Counted from the first letter of the stretch, positions 1 to 10,538 are shown. The stretch: 64,000 bases of DNA from QZLE01 sp033852075 (GCA_033852075.1 JAWSVC010000015.1:186001-250000); one strand, 5' to 3'. The notes: a model not told the origin generated them from the letters alone. Numbers and translations are program-made.

Positions 1-381
1 CTCCCAAAAGCTAGTTAACATCTTAAGAACTTGCTCTTGATCAGTAGCTTCATAGTTTTTCCAATCCAAATAATATTCCCTTACTGCTGCAGTTTCTGTA
101 ATTTCTGATCCTTTATTATCTTTAATTTTAGCCTCAATTATAGAAACTCTTATTGAAGTAATATCAAGAAATATTCGATCATTTTTCCACAAGCTTATCT
201 GTAGCTGGTACAACGCATTCATCGTTATAAAATGCTTTTGAAACAACGCCAATTCAGATTCGTCAGCAAGGCCATAAAAATACTGTTTCTCTTCAAGCAT
301 TTTTATTATCTCGTACTCTGTAGTCCCATTTGGTTTTAGCTGCAGAAAATCAAGAATTTCAGCTTTTAATGGATTTTGCAA
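1..381 (-). CDS. DnaJ-related protein, N-terminal part (runs off the window)
   Basis: An open frame of 127 codons runs off the left edge on the minus strand. The translation contains FITMNALYQLQ followed by REYYLDWKNYEATDQEQV and MLTSFW. I recognise this series from the N-terminal domain of gammaproteobacterial DnaJ-related proteins (DNAJ_related family), which carry a C-terminal J domain, here outside the window. Members are thought to be accessory Hsp70 co-chaperones, but their role is poorly defined. No ATG fits the family's start. A TTG at 381 follows GAAGGA with six bases between and matches the expected N-terminus; a GTG at 414 is the alternative. A hairpin terminator separates it from pduL upstream. 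The family call is from memory and rests on about 60 residues. Confidence 0.7.
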   Translation of the reverse strand, partial: MQNPLKAEILDFLQLKPNGTTEYEIIKMLEEKQYFYGLADESELALFQKHFITMNALYQLQISLWKNDRIFLDITSIRVSIIEAKIKDNKGSEITETAAVREYYLDWKNYEATDQEQVLKMLTSFWE

Positions 382-437
382 AATAATTCCTTCAGTTACA
401 TAACCAATAATCACTTCTATCTTAATAAATTGTAGAC

Positions 438-473
438 GAAAAAAAACCTGACACTGAGCCAGGCTTTTTTTAT
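438..473. terminator. Intrinsic terminator below pduL
   Basis: CCTG and CAGG arms around a short loop are flanked by A-runs on one side and T-runs on the other. The structure can therefore end transcripts on either strand. It lies directly after the pduL stop on the minus strand. Confidence 0.75.
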
Positions 474-489
474 GGTATAAATAAAGCTG

Positions 490-1065
490 TTACTTAATGA
501 TTTCAGCCATTGCACCATTACCGATTCCGCATGCGTTACCTTCATCAAGATCAAGATGAGCTTCTAAAGCATAAGCAGCGTTAACACGAGCAACTACATC
601 ACCAAAGATTGTTTCACGCCCTTCAACACCAACTTTTAGAGAAACAACTTGGTTATCTGCAAGTCCAAATTTCTCTGCGCTTTCCGGATCCATATGAATA
701 TGGCGTTTTGCGATCATTAAACCTCTTTCTTTTTTAACAGAACCTTTTGGGCCAATAATTTCAAATGCAGCACTTCCATCAAGCTTACCAGATTCTTTTA
801 CAGGTACTGCTTGAGTTGTAAGTTTGATTGTATCAGACTGCATAATTTCGCACTGACTTTCTGAACGACATGGACCTAGTACACGTACTTTTTCAATTTT
901 ACCTTTATCTCCGGCAATTGTAACAATCTCTTCAGCAGCATATTGTCCAGGCTGCATTAGATCTTTAAGTTGAGTTAGTTCGTATCCAGCTCCGAATAGA
1001 ACATCAACATCTTCTTGAGAAAGGTGGATATGACGATTTGAAAGGTTTACTAATACTTCTGCCAT
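490..1065 (-). CDS. pduL: Phosphate propanoyltransferase, PduL family
   Basis: A 191-aa protein of the PduL phosphotransacylase family, which interconverts acyl-CoA plus phosphate with acyl-phosphate plus CoA. The two family signatures are visible: NRHIH at residues 10-14 and RHIHM near residue 120, which supply zinc-binding histidines. The C-terminal HLDLDEGNACG segment is also typical. The protein starts almost at the first domain, so it has no N-terminal encapsulation helix of the kind seen in microcompartment PduL. No microcompartment shell genes are nearby. It is therefore probably a cytosolic enzyme acting on acetyl-CoA or propionyl-CoA in place of Pta. The gene has its own GGAG ribosome site and a terminator, so it looks monocistronic. 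The acyl-CoA preference cannot be read from sequence. Confidence 0.9.
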   Translation of the reverse strand: MAEVLVNLSNRHIHLSQEDVDVLFGAGYELTQLKDLMQPGQYAAEEIVTIAGDKGKIEKVRVLGPCRSESQCEIMQSDTIKLTTQAVPVKESGKLDGSAAFEIIGPKGSVKKERGLMIAKRHIHMDPESAEKFGLADNQVVSLKVGVEGRETIFGDVVARVNAAYALEAHLDLDEGNACGIGNGAMAEIIK

Positions 1066-1179
1066 GATCTACTCCAATAGTAATGGTTTATGTAATTAAA
1101 ACTGGGCAAATTATATATGACGCCCCTAACCCTTTCAAGGAAAACCAAATGTTGTAGATAGTATTTAAAATATAAATAA

Positions 1180-1212
1180 AGAAGACCCTGACAAAGCAGG
1201 GCCCTCTTCCGC
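1180..1212 (-). terminator. Hairpin after the esterase gene
   Basis: GAAGACCCTG and CAGGGCCCTCTTC arms form a strong, slightly imperfect hairpin just past the stop of the minus-strand esterase gene, followed by an AT-rich tract. It is probably a terminator, though the T-run is interrupted. Confidence 0.6.
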
Positions 1213-1230
1213 AGTTTAGGTTTTTAGAGT

Positions 1231-2898
1231 TTACTGACAAGAACCCAGTTCATAGTAACCTGTAGAGGTTTCTTTAAGAGTAGTATATGTAAAGGTGTTA
1301 TTTAGACCTAAATTATCACCTGAACCTGTCGCTTTAGCGTACCCCATATCATTGTATGCACGGCCAGCTATTACATGATTATAGTTGCTGTCATAATATT
1401 CTGTGCAACTAGAAGCTGGTTGTTCAAGACCATGACAAACTGCTGGCTCTTGAGTAAACCACTCACCAGACTCACCTTCATACAAGGTTACACTTGACCA
1501 GGTATCAAATGAATATCCGATTGATGAATTACCAACCATAGCATGAAGATTGAAGTCTCCGCCTTTTACTGCACGTCCTGATGAAATATGGTCGCTAGGT
1601 GATGCCGTTGAAGTACCACAACTTGCTGTTGGGGCACTAGGATCAATAACCTTCACAACACGAACCAGAACTTTGTTGTTTTCATCAGAATCAGAAACAC
1701 TATATGTACATGCATATTCACCTTCTGTTGATGTATCAACATCAGAACAATCAGCTGTCACAGTTAGTGATCCATCTTCAGGGTCTGTAGCTGTTGCTCC
1801 AGGATCTGTGAATGTATCATTCAAATCGAGGAACATTGGGTTATCTCCATTAAGAGTTACAGTTGGCACACCGTTTGGCTGACTTGATTCCCCACTTCTT
1901 GTTTGAGCTGCAAAAAAGTTCCACACAAGTGTTGGATAATCAGGACCAGTTGCTTTACAGTAATTATCTTCTGTTCCACCAACCCAATAGTGCCCTTTCA
2001 TACCATTAGCAGGACCATCATAAAATATTGTTTCAACTACTGAACGCCCAGAAGTAGTACCATCTACAGTATATTTAGTGTGTTTACAATTATATCCTGT
2101 AGTCAAAACTGCAGAACAGTCAGCTTCAGATGCCTTTGTTGAGTTTGCAGATTGATAACCAGAAGCACCAAACACCTTTAGGAATGAATCCCTAATATTA
2201 TAACCAGCAGGCTGCTGCACAACCTCGTCATTATTATTCTGTAAAACCATCATTGGAATTTGATAGTCACTATCTATCTCACGTTTCATATCTGAAGCAG
2301 TTGTTGATACAGACTCAAATGTTGGTGCCATCATTGCAAGAGCTACTGAGGATGATGTTTCTCCATATGCTAATCCTGATGCTGACGCTGCTGCAGTCCA
2401 ATATTCATTGTGAGTTACTGCTGCAACAACTGTCATTGCTCCACCTGATGACAGACCAGTGATATAACGTTTATTTGTATCGATTGTATAATTACCTTCT
2501 ACTTCAAGAGCAATTTGATATAGGTCTTCTGGTTCACCACCACCTTCGTGATTATGTTGATCAAACCAGAATCCCCAGCAGTTTTCACTTCTCATACCAT
2601 CATAAGTAGTAATAAATGGTGTAACTAGAATAAAGCCTTCTGCATCAGCTTTAGCTTTCATTCCCCACTCGTTAAGAGCATCTTGTTCATCTTGCACACA
2701 ACCATGCAAAACCATCACAAGAGGCGCTGGATTAGAAACATTTGTAGGAACATATACACTATAATCACGGTCTCTGGAACCAGAGTAAGACTTAGCATCC
2801 ATTGTATAATTATATGTAGAACCAGCAAAAGCAGTTACCGATACCATTGATACTGCAATTGCAGTTAATTTCATTACGTTTTTAAAATTCATGTTCAT
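1231..2898 (-). CDS. Secreted PHB-depolymerase-type esterase with DUF5011-like and C-terminal modules
   Basis: A 555-aa exported protein. Residues 1-26 are a signal peptide ending AFA. The catalytic part (about 30-335) belongs to the PHB depolymerase/feruloyl esterase type of alpha/beta hydrolase: LVMVLHGC gives the oxyanion region and GLSSG (Ser150) is the nucleophile elbow. Residues about 343-420 form a DUF5011-like Ig fold with the DPGATATD motif. Residues about 425-555 hold two copies of a Cys-bounded module (SDHISSGRA and YNHVIAGRAY, then GSGDNLGL and a final GSC). This module also ends the two proteases at 28.4-35.1 kb. The substrate could be a polyester, acetylated xylan or feruloyl ester; sequence alone does not decide. 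The start ATG lies seven bases after GAGGG. A second ATG two codons later is possible. Confidence 0.85.
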   Translation of the reverse strand: MNMNFKNVMKLTAIAVSMVSVTAFAGSTYNYTMDAKSYSGSRDRDYSVYVPTNVSNPAPLVMVLHGCVQDEQDALNEWGMKAKADAEGFILVTPFITTYDGMRSENCWGFWFDQHNHEGGGEPEDLYQIALEVEGNYTIDTNKRYITGLSSGGAMTVVAAVTHNEYWTAAASASGLAYGETSSSVALAMMAPTFESVSTTASDMKREIDSDYQIPMMVLQNNNDEVVQQPAGYNIRDSFLKVFGASGYQSANSTKASEADCSAVLTTGYNCKHTKYTVDGTTSGRSVVETIFYDGPANGMKGHYWVGGTEDNYCKATGPDYPTLVWNFFAAQTRSGESSQPNGVPTVTLNGDNPMFLDLNDTFTDPGATATDPEDGSLTVTADCSDVDTSTEGEYACTYSVSDSDENNKVLVRVVKVIDPSAPTASCGTSTASPSDHISSGRAVKGGDFNLHAMVGNSSIGYSFDTWSSVTLYEGESGEWFTQEPAVCHGLEQPASSCTEYYDSNYNHVIAGRAYNDMGYAKATGSGDNLGLNNTFTYTTLKETSTGYYELGSCQ

Positions 2899-3320
2899 AA
2901 ACCCTCATGTTTTTTAGTACCTATTCCCAATTCCTTTTTGGCTTGACCGCATCCATTGGTACTTGCGACAAAATTTATTCCATATTTCATCGCCTGCTTA
3001 AATAATTGTGTACAAAGATTGAATTTTCTGAGGACTCCATCACCATATTTAAGAATTATCAAATATACTGATTTTTTTGTGACTGGTTACGCGATATATC
3101 TTTAATAAAACATGATACGAAGCACATAATTTTTTGCTTATTTATAATGAATACCTTTCAGCATCTTGAATATTTCGACATTTTTAACTAGTTTTGCTGA
3201 CAAACGGTTACCAAACAGCAATATTTTTTTATTTAATGCGCTTGTTAGCAGAATTTATCTGAAATTTATGAATGAGATTTATTAAAAATAATCGATCAAT
3301 AAAATAATATGTGGAAAGAA
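2899..3320. other. Intergenic region without a recognised gene
   Basis: About 420 AT-rich bases lie between the esterase start and the end of the giant kinase gene, both on the minus strand. It should hold the esterase promoter, but I could not pick convincing -35 and -10 boxes. No clear terminator for the kinase gene was found. Confidence 0.4.
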
Positions 3321-6300
3321 CTAATTCAGGGTAATTTCAAGATCATTAGCTAAATCGCGTAACGATAACTCTGCATCTTGATAGTCAAAGCAGTGCAATA
3401 ACTCAATTATTTCATCTGTCATCGATACTTTTTCATTATCATTAATATTTTTAGCTATTTTAACTATTATAGATTTAGCATTAGGATCGTGGTCTTTTAT
3501 TGCTTGTATAGCCTGTCTAAAATATATAGACGTTTTATATAGATCAGTTACCACTATTGATTCATTATCATTAGGTTTTTTATGTCCATTTTTTTGTATG
3601 ATGGATTCTTGTTGAGAATCATCCTGCTGCAATATTTCCTCAAGAGCTATTACGGTTTTATACAACAGGTCCTTATATTCTTTTAGTAAAATCCCTGCAG
3701 TTTCAAAATTATTTTCCTCCAATGCCTTTTGTAATTGAAAACTTACTTCATATAGCGAATCACAACCAACGGAACCAGCCGCACCTTTAACAGAGTGAGC
3801 AATTCTTATCGCTGCTTTAAGGTCATCCTCAGCTATTGCATCATTTATTTTTTCGAAGGAAGAAGCATATTGTTTAATAAATTCACGTGAAATAACTTCA
3901 AATATCTTTTTATTGTTATTTATCCGTTGCAAAGCTGACTCAATATCTATGATATTCTGATTATCTCCACAAATTACCACTGCTGAGCCAGAAACTATTT
4001 TAGATTGATCAATTTCATTTTCTGCATCAGGAGCTAAATGTTCGATAAGTTTGGAATAAAGTTTATCTATATCAATCGGTTTTACCAGAAAACCATTCAT
4101 TCCTGCCTCTATACACTCACACTTAACTGAATTCATCGCATCTGCAGTCATGGCAACAATAGGAAGTTCTTTACCTGAATATGTATTTCTTATATGTTTT
4201 GTTGCATCAATACCATTCATACGAGGCATCTGAACATCCATAAATATCAAATCATAATGATTATTATTAACCATATCGATCGCATCAATACCATTATCTG
4301 CAACATCTACAGATAATCCGACTTGTTCTAGTATTTCAATTCCAACCTGCTGGTTAAAGATATTATCATCAACCAAAAGGATTTTTGCTCCACGTATTCT
4401 TTCTGCTAAATTTTGATCAACTAAATTTACAATTGATGCTTCTAATCCATTTATTTTCTTATCATCACCAAATACCATAGAAAATATGTTTTCAATTGAT
4501 CTTAATGAAAATGGTTTTTGCAAAATGCAATTAATAGTTTTATCTAAGAGGGCTTTTTCAACTTTATCTATTCCATTAGCGCTCATCATAATGATTGGTA
4601 TTGAGTTAATAATACAACTATCTTGTAAATATCTTGCTATTTCAACGCCACTTATTACTCCCATTTTCCAATCAAGCATTATAAGGTCGTAAGTTACACC
4701 TTGCTCAGATTTATCTATGATGTACTTGGCAATAGTTTTTGCGAAATCATCATTGATTCTTTTTACATCTTTTTGAGATAAGACATCTTCCTTCTTTAAG
4801 ATATCATCATTAAAATCACTGGCATTTATTGCGTCGCATTCCATTGAACTTGATACTGAAATATTTTGTATTGCACCCAATACTGCATGACTGTCATCAA
4901 TTGCCAATAAACGTTTACCTTGGGCTAATTGACTTACCACGATCTCTGGCTGTATTTCTGAAACGCCAAACGGAAGAGTAAATATGAACTTACTACCATG
5001 CCCTATAGCACTTTCAACCCAAATCTGCCCCCCCATCAAATCAATAAGATCTTTACAAATACTAAGCCCTAACCCAGTACCTCCAAATTTTCTGGTGGTA
5101 GATTGATCGGCCTGAGTAAAGGCTGAAAAAAGCGTCTTTATCTTTTCTTTAGGTATTCCTATACCTGTATCCGAAACGACAAACTTGAGTACTTTATATT
5201 CGTCTATATCCTTATATGGGAATACGTCTAATTTGACATCTCCTTGAGTGGTAAATTTGATAGCATTATTTGTTAAATTTATTAAAACTTGTTCTAACCT
5301 TGCAGGATCACCTATAAGTCCATTAGGTATGGAATTATCAATATTAATTGTTATATCTATATTCTTTTCAGGTATTTTGTTAGAAAACAGATTGGCTATA
5401 TTTTCAGTTATCTTACTTAAATCAAAATCAATTTTTTCAATCTCAAGCTTTCCAGACTCTATTTTAGAAAAATCTAAAACATCATTTATTATTTTTAATA
5501 ATGACTTTGATGAATAGCTTATTTTATTTAGATAATCTTGTTGTTTTTGAGAAAGATCCGTTTTAAGCGCAAGTTCAGAAAAACCAATAATAGAATTCAT
5601 AGGAGTGCGTATTTCATGACTCATATTAGCCAGAAATGCGCTTTTTGCTTTTGTAGCTGCTTCAGCAGTTTCTTTTTCCAGCCTAAGTTTTTCCGCCTTT
5701 TTACGCTGAGTTATATTTTCAACCAAGCCTTCAATATAAACTTCGTTTTTATCTTCATCCTTTACAATTCTAGATGTAATAGATACATCAATTATTTTAT
5801 TATTTCTATCGTATATCTGCGCTTCATATCTTCTAATAACACCATGTTCTTGCAATAAGATTATTAGTTTATCTAAAACTTCTGCATGAACAAAATAAGA
5901 ACGAACCGTTGGTATATTTCTAATAAGCTCTTCTGGAGATGAGTAATCAAGTATATCTGCAAATGCTTTATTAACAGTAATAATTCTACCTTCCAGATTT
6001 ATCTGAAAAATTCCCTCTACCGCATTCTCAATGATTCCTCTGTACTTAGATTCTGAAAGTTGAAGCTTTCTATAAAGCCTTGTTGTGTGAATTGAGATCG
6101 CTGCTTGAGATGAAATTAATGTTAAAACCTCTACTCTGTCAGATGAGAAAACTCCTGTTAGCGAATTATTCTCAAGATATAACACACCAAGTGATTGACC
6201 TTGGCGTACAACTGGCAAACATAATACCGAACCAATTTTATTAACCTCAAAGTATTCATCCATAAATGTGTTTTGATCATTCTGAGCATCAGCATAAACA

Positions 6301-9300
6301 ACTATCTGCGCACTACGTCCGACATAATTAACAAGATTTTTAGGTAGTTGATTACACTGTTCCAATTTCATTGGCAAACTAATATTTATACCTTCAGACA
6401 AAGATTTATAACCCTCTATAATATATTCTTCATCTTCCTCCAGTATCAAAAAAGCTCTCTGCGCACCTGCATTTTCTATAACTATGTCGAGAAGACACTT
6501 TATCAAATCATCCTGGTCGGTATTTCCAGAGATATTTTGAGATGCCTTTAATATTGATCTAAAATCTAATGACTTTTCATCCGAAGATGATACTTTAGCT
6601 TCAACAGAACTACCTCCAACCGAAACTTGCGGATAGAAAGCTTCAAAAAGAATATAATTAGGATACTTTTCTTTTAGCTGGGTTAGCTTTGCGAAAGCTC
6701 CCCATTTTTTATAGCATTCATAAGCATCCAGAAAATACCCCATTGCAAACTTTGACCGACCAGAACCATGATAAAATTTACCTGCAAGTTCATTGGCAAT
6801 GGCCTCTTCATAAATGATGTTATTTTGTTTTGCATGTTCAATAGCTTGATCATAAAGCTTCTGACACTTATTATCATTTTTAATTCTGAAATATTCAGCC
6901 TGAACCAATTCATATTTATGAAGATGATTCATTGGGGCATTTTCAGCCCATTGTTTAAGCAATTTAAGATTATTTTTTAGCTTTATATCTGCCTGTTTTT
7001 TCTGCTCTGCACTAAAGTCATTATAATTTTGCTGCAAAGCAAGTGACTGAGTAAATATAAATTGCACACTTGTTGTACAAGCTGGTTCAACATATCTAAA
7101 CTTTTCACCATCTTCTGACGCCTGCAGAGCCTTATCATATAACCCAATAATAAAATATGTAATTAGCTTATTTAAATATAAACAAAACAAGAACTGATGC
7201 AAATCGCTACAATCTGCTATCAAACTAAGATCTTCTGCGCAAAAATCTCTTTCTGTATAATCAAAATAACTGCTTCCTGTTAGACATTGCACTGACTTAT
7301 ATATTATATCAACATATGATGCGGTTCTTTCCTGCTTGATTTTTGTTAATGACACTAGCAAATCAGAAAGTTGGTGTTCTAAATCTGTAAGGTACATTCC
7401 AGATGCATTAGCCTGAGTCACATAATGATAAGCGTCATAACCTGCAAATTCATAATCACCCGCATCTAAACTTTGCTGGTAACACCGAAGCAAAGCTTTG
7501 GCTGAAAGAGATAAACTTGAATGCCAATGTATTACATTTGTATAAACAACATATTCAACCTTGGCATTTTGTGCCGCATTATCACACCGAGAAAGATACT
7601 TAAGTGCAAGATCTGCAAATTCAAATGCAAACTTTACGTCTCCTAGAGCACTAAGCATGGTACTATATGAAGCAAATGCCAACGGTGTTTGTGGAGCAAA
7701 TCCATATTGAAGACTAATATCAACTCGTCTGGACACCGTTAATCTATGAAGCTCCGGATATGTAACAATAATAGCGCCACCCAATGCCGTTAAAATTCGT
7801 ATAGCAGAAAGCTTTACCTCGTCTGTCATATCAGGCATATCAATAAAGTCTTTCAGTTTCCTATCACCAATTAACTCAAGTGTTTTCTTTCTTGCTTTAT
7901 TAACATGAATTTGAGTAGGTTTTCTCGGAAAATCCTCTCCCATATCTTTTAGAACTGTAATAGCAAAATCTTTTGCTTCTTCCAGTTTATCTTGTGCTAT
8001 ACAAGCCTGAAATTTTAGCTCGAACACCTTTAATTTATCATTAATACTTTTTGCTCGTTTTAAAACAACTTCACTAAAATAATCCTGCAATTCAAAATTA
8101 GTATTAACATACGCAGATTCTGCAGCGTTCACATACAACAAACAGGTTTTTCTATAATCATCTTCCCAACAATTTCTTCCCAAAAGTTTTATGCCATTTG
8201 TAAAGTAGTTCAATGCTAGTTCATATGCTGATGTGCTGTTTGCTTTATTACCTGCCAGAAGGTTTAACGATGAAATTCGAGCCCTTTCCTCTTTTGAATC
8301 CATCAAATCAATACATTTATTAAAATGATCAACTACAGTAAAAATTCTATCTTCTAGCTGCTCTTCGCTATAATTATCCAGAAGAAGGTGTCCTAACTTG
8401 TAATGTATATCTCTTAGCTGCTCTTTTGTCGCTAATGAATAACTTGCCTGCTGAATTTTGTCGTGAACAAATTTTAAGTTAATATTTTTTCCAGAATACT
8501 TTTCCTGGAAAAGATTATTTTCCCTAAGATTAGCCTCGGGTATAGAAACAACCATGTTCTCAGATATGGCTGCATATAATTTTTCTGTAAACCTTTTTGG
8601 TTCTTCTTTAGTGAGTTCTGCCAAAGTAAATATATCAAACTTACCACCAATGCAAGATGCCACAGTTAAAGCATATCTGGTTGTTTCTGGTAATTTATGC
8701 AATTTTGTTAGCAAAAGATCTACTACGTTATCTGATACCTTATGATCGATAATATTTTCAAGACTCCATCCCCAACTCCCACTTTCTGGAGAAAAGTAAA
8801 TAAGATCCTCCTCATAAAGCATCTGTAACATTTCTTCAATAAAAAATGGATTTCCAGATGTTTTTTGATTAACTAACTTCGCTAACTCAAACACCTTTGT
8901 TGTATCTTGCTGTAGCGTTTCAGCACATAAAAGAGTAATGCTATTTTGATCCAGAGGAGGTAATGCAATTTGCGCTGGAACAATACCATATTCCTTAATC
9001 TCATTGATCATCGCCATCAAACGATGAGTAGAATCTACTTCATTATCTCTATAAGCACCGATAACGAACAGGTGCCTAGCCTCATCATCAAGCATAATAA
9101 GCTCTAAAAGATTACAGGAAGCTGGATCAATCCATTGCAAATCATCAATAAATATAACAAGAGGGTGTTCTTTGGCGCAGAAGACACGAACAAAACGTTG
9201 AAATACTTGGCGAAATCGCTTATTCATTTCTACCGAATCAATCTTCTTAACTTTGGGCTGTTTACCAATAATAAGTTCAAGCTCGGGAATTACATCAATT

Positions 9301-10538
9301 ATTACCTGGCCATTTTCGCCTAAAGCTTCAATTAACCTATGTTTCCACTGCTGAAGCCTGGATTTTTCTTCACTAAGGATAAACTGAAATAACTGACGAA
9401 ATGCATTAACAATTGCGCTATATGGTATGTCTCGTTGATATTGATCAAATTTACCACTAATAAAGTATCCTCTACTTTCAGTTATTGGCTCGTATAATCT
9501 TTTTATCAAAGATGTTTTACCAATACCTGAATAACCAGACACCATCAACAGTTGTTTTCCTCCTGACCTTACAAGAGAATAGCTTTTTAACAAAGTACTT
9601 AACTCTGATTCGCGCCCATAAAGTTTTCTTGAAAGCTGAAATTTTTCGGAAACATCTTTTTCAGCAATTTTAAAATTTGGAATGCCTCCTCTTTTATCTA
9701 AATATTCAAGACATCTTTCAAGGTCATTTCGCAAACCATATGCACTTTGGTAACGATCGTCTGCATTTTTTTCCAATAATTTATCGATAATTTTTGATAC
9801 AACAATAGGCACATCTGAATCCAGATCACACAATAAAACTGGTTTTTTTGCTAGGTGTTGATGTATTAATTCAAGATTATCTTTTGAAGCAAATGGAGCC
9901 TTTCCTGATATACATTGGTATATGGTTACACCCAAGGAATAAAAGTCACTTCTATAGTCTAAAATACAATTAGTCCTTCCTGTTTGCTCTGGAGATATAT
10001 ATATCAGATCAAGCTTAAGACTTTCCGGACTACAAATCTGAACAATTTCCTTCTTGCCATGAGTTTTAATTGTCGACGCATCAGCAAATCCTATTACTTT
10101 AATATCAAGGGTATTTATATCTATAAGAATATTATCTGGGCAAATTACTTTGTGGATAATATTTAATTTATGCAATTCATCTAACGCATTACATAGTTTT
10201 ATGGCTATTTTAAGAGACTCATTTAAAGATAACTTATTACTACTATCAATAAATTTCAGAAGTGATTCTGCAGCGAAAAATGGATATACGATTACAGGAA
10301 ATGCACCTTCACAATATCTTAGTGGAACACATATTGAAGAATGATCCAAAATAGATGCAACGTAATACTCATGATTTAATCTAATTAATGCGTTTTCGTA
10401 ATCAATTCCGTTAAGATCATCATTTATGGTTTTGAGTATTACACGATCCCCGCTATCAATGCACTTGGCTGTATATACAGAGCATCTTCCCCCTTTATAT
10501 ATCTGCTCCTCAACCTCATAACCAGCAATAGATAACAT
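3321..10538 (-). CDS. Giant multidomain sensor: (pseudo)kinase-ATPase-GAF-PAS-histidine kinase-REC-REC-Hpt
   Basis: A 2405-aa cytoplasmic protein of the trifunctional Ser/Thr-kinase/ATPase/histidine-kinase type. Order: kinase-like fold (about 1-275), AAA/STAND ATPase with Walker A GYSGIGKTS (about 334-342) and Walker B VIFIDDLQWID (near 461), a helical TPR-like stretch (about 700-1310), GAF (about 1320-1490), PAS (about 1493-1620), HisKA with phospho-His1641, HATPase (about 1745-1865), REC1 with Asp1956, REC2 with Asp2101 and Hpt with His2248. It should run an internal His-Asp-His-Asp relay. The kinase head has lost its catalytic motifs: HKV replaces HRD and GFA replaces DFG. I start at the ATG at 10538, which follows GAAGG and gives the family N-terminus MLSIAGYEVEEQIY; an ATG five codons earlier has no ribosome site. 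No membrane segment is seen. Confidence 0.93.
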   Translation of the reverse strand: MLSIAGYEVEEQIYKGGRCSVYTAKCIDSGDRVILKTINDDLNGIDYENALIRLNHEYYVASILDHSSICVPLRYCEGAFPVIVYPFFAAESLLKFIDSSNKLSLNESLKIAIKLCNALDELHKLNIIHKVICPDNILIDINTLDIKVIGFADASTIKTHGKKEIVQICSPESLKLDLIYISPEQTGRTNCILDYRSDFYSLGVTIYQCISGKAPFASKDNLELIHQHLAKKPVLLCDLDSDVPIVVSKIIDKLLEKNADDRYQSAYGLRNDLERCLEYLDKRGGIPNFKIAEKDVSEKFQLSRKLYGRESELSTLLKSYSLVRSGGKQLLMVSGYSGIGKTSLIKRLYEPITESRGYFISGKFDQYQRDIPYSAIVNAFRQLFQFILSEEKSRLQQWKHRLIEALGENGQVIIDVIPELELIIGKQPKVKKIDSVEMNKRFRQVFQRFVRVFCAKEHPLVIFIDDLQWIDPASCNLLELIMLDDEARHLFVIGAYRDNEVDSTHRLMAMINEIKEYGIVPAQIALPPLDQNSITLLCAETLQQDTTKVFELAKLVNQKTSGNPFFIEEMLQMLYEEDLIYFSPESGSWGWSLENIIDHKVSDNVVDLLLTKLHKLPETTRYALTVASCIGGKFDIFTLAELTKEEPKRFTEKLYAAISENMVVSIPEANLRENNLFQEKYSGKNINLKFVHDKIQQASYSLATKEQLRDIHYKLGHLLLDNYSEEQLEDRIFTVVDHFNKCIDLMDSKEERARISSLNLLAGNKANSTSAYELALNYFTNGIKLLGRNCWEDDYRKTCLLYVNAAESAYVNTNFELQDYFSEVVLKRAKSINDKLKVFELKFQACIAQDKLEEAKDFAITVLKDMGEDFPRKPTQIHVNKARKKTLELIGDRKLKDFIDMPDMTDEVKLSAIRILTALGGAIIVTYPELHRLTVSRRVDISLQYGFAPQTPLAFASYSTMLSALGDVKFAFEFADLALKYLSRCDNAAQNAKVEYVVYTNVIHWHSSLSLSAKALLRCYQQSLDAGDYEFAGYDAYHYVTQANASGMYLTDLEHQLSDLLVSLTKIKQERTASYVDIIYKSVQCLTGSSYFDYTERDFCAEDLSLIADCSDLHQFLFCLYLNKLITYFIIGLYDKALQASEDGEKFRYVEPACTTSVQFIFTQSLALQQNYNDFSAEQKKQADIKLKNNLKLLKQWAENAPMNHLHKYELVQAEYFRIKNDNKCQKLYDQAIEHAKQNNIIYEEAIANELAGKFYHGSGRSKFAMGYFLDAYECYKKWGAFAKLTQLKEKYPNYILFEAFYPQVSVGGSSVEAKVSSSDEKSLDFRSILKASQNISGNTDQDDLIKCLLDIVIENAGAQRAFLILEEDEEYIIEGYKSLSEGINISLPMKLEQCNQLPKNLVNYVGRSAQIVVYADAQNDQNTFMDEYFEVNKIGSVLCLPVVRQGQSLGVLYLENNSLTGVFSSDRVEVLTLISSQAAISIHTTRLYRKLQLSESKYRGIIENAVEGIFQINLEGRIITVNKAFADILDYSSPEELIRNIPTVRSYFVHAEVLDKLIILLQEHGVIRRYEAQIYDRNNKIIDVSITSRIVKDEDKNEVYIEGLVENITQRKKAEKLRLEKETAEAATKAKSAFLANMSHEIRTPMNSIIGFSELALKTDLSQKQQDYLNKISYSSKSLLKIINDVLDFSKIESGKLEIEKIDFDLSKITENIANLFSNKIPEKNIDITINIDNSIPNGLIGDPARLEQVLINLTNNAIKFTTQGDVKLDVFPYKDIDEYKVLKFVVSDTGIGIPKEKIKTLFSAFTQADQSTTRKFGGTGLGLSICKDLIDLMGGQIWVESAIGHGSKFIFTLPFGVSEIQPEIVVSQLAQGKRLLAIDDSHAVLGAIQNISVSSSMECDAINASDFNDDILKKEDVLSQKDVKRINDDFAKTIAKYIIDKSEQGVTYDLIMLDWKMGVISGVEIARYLQDSCIINSIPIIMMSANGIDKVEKALLDKTINCILQKPFSLRSIENIFSMVFGDDKKINGLEASIVNLVDQNLAERIRGAKILLVDDNIFNQQVGIEILEQVGLSVDVADNGIDAIDMVNNNHYDLIFMDVQMPRMNGIDATKHIRNTYSGKELPIVAMTADAMNSVKCECIEAGMNGFLVKPIDIDKLYSKLIEHLAPDAENEIDQSKIVSGSAVVICGDNQNIIDIESALQRINNNKKIFEVISREFIKQYASSFEKINDAIAEDDLKAAIRIAHSVKGAAGSVGCDSLYEVSFQLQKALEENNFETAGILLKEYKDLLYKTVIALEEILQQDDSQQESIIQKNGHKKPNDNESIVVTDLYKTSIYFRQAIQAIKDHDPNAKSIIVKIAKNINDNEKVSMTDEIIELLHCFDYQDAELSLRDLANDLEITLN

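Noticed and set aside
490..1065. Microcompartment operon
   Set aside because: No shell proteins, aldehyde dehydrogenase or diol dehydratase genes are seen next to pduL.
2899..3060. A minus-strand frame of about 50 codons open upstream of the esterase gene
   Set aside because: It has no start with a ribosome site, resembles nothing, and lies where the esterase promoter must be.
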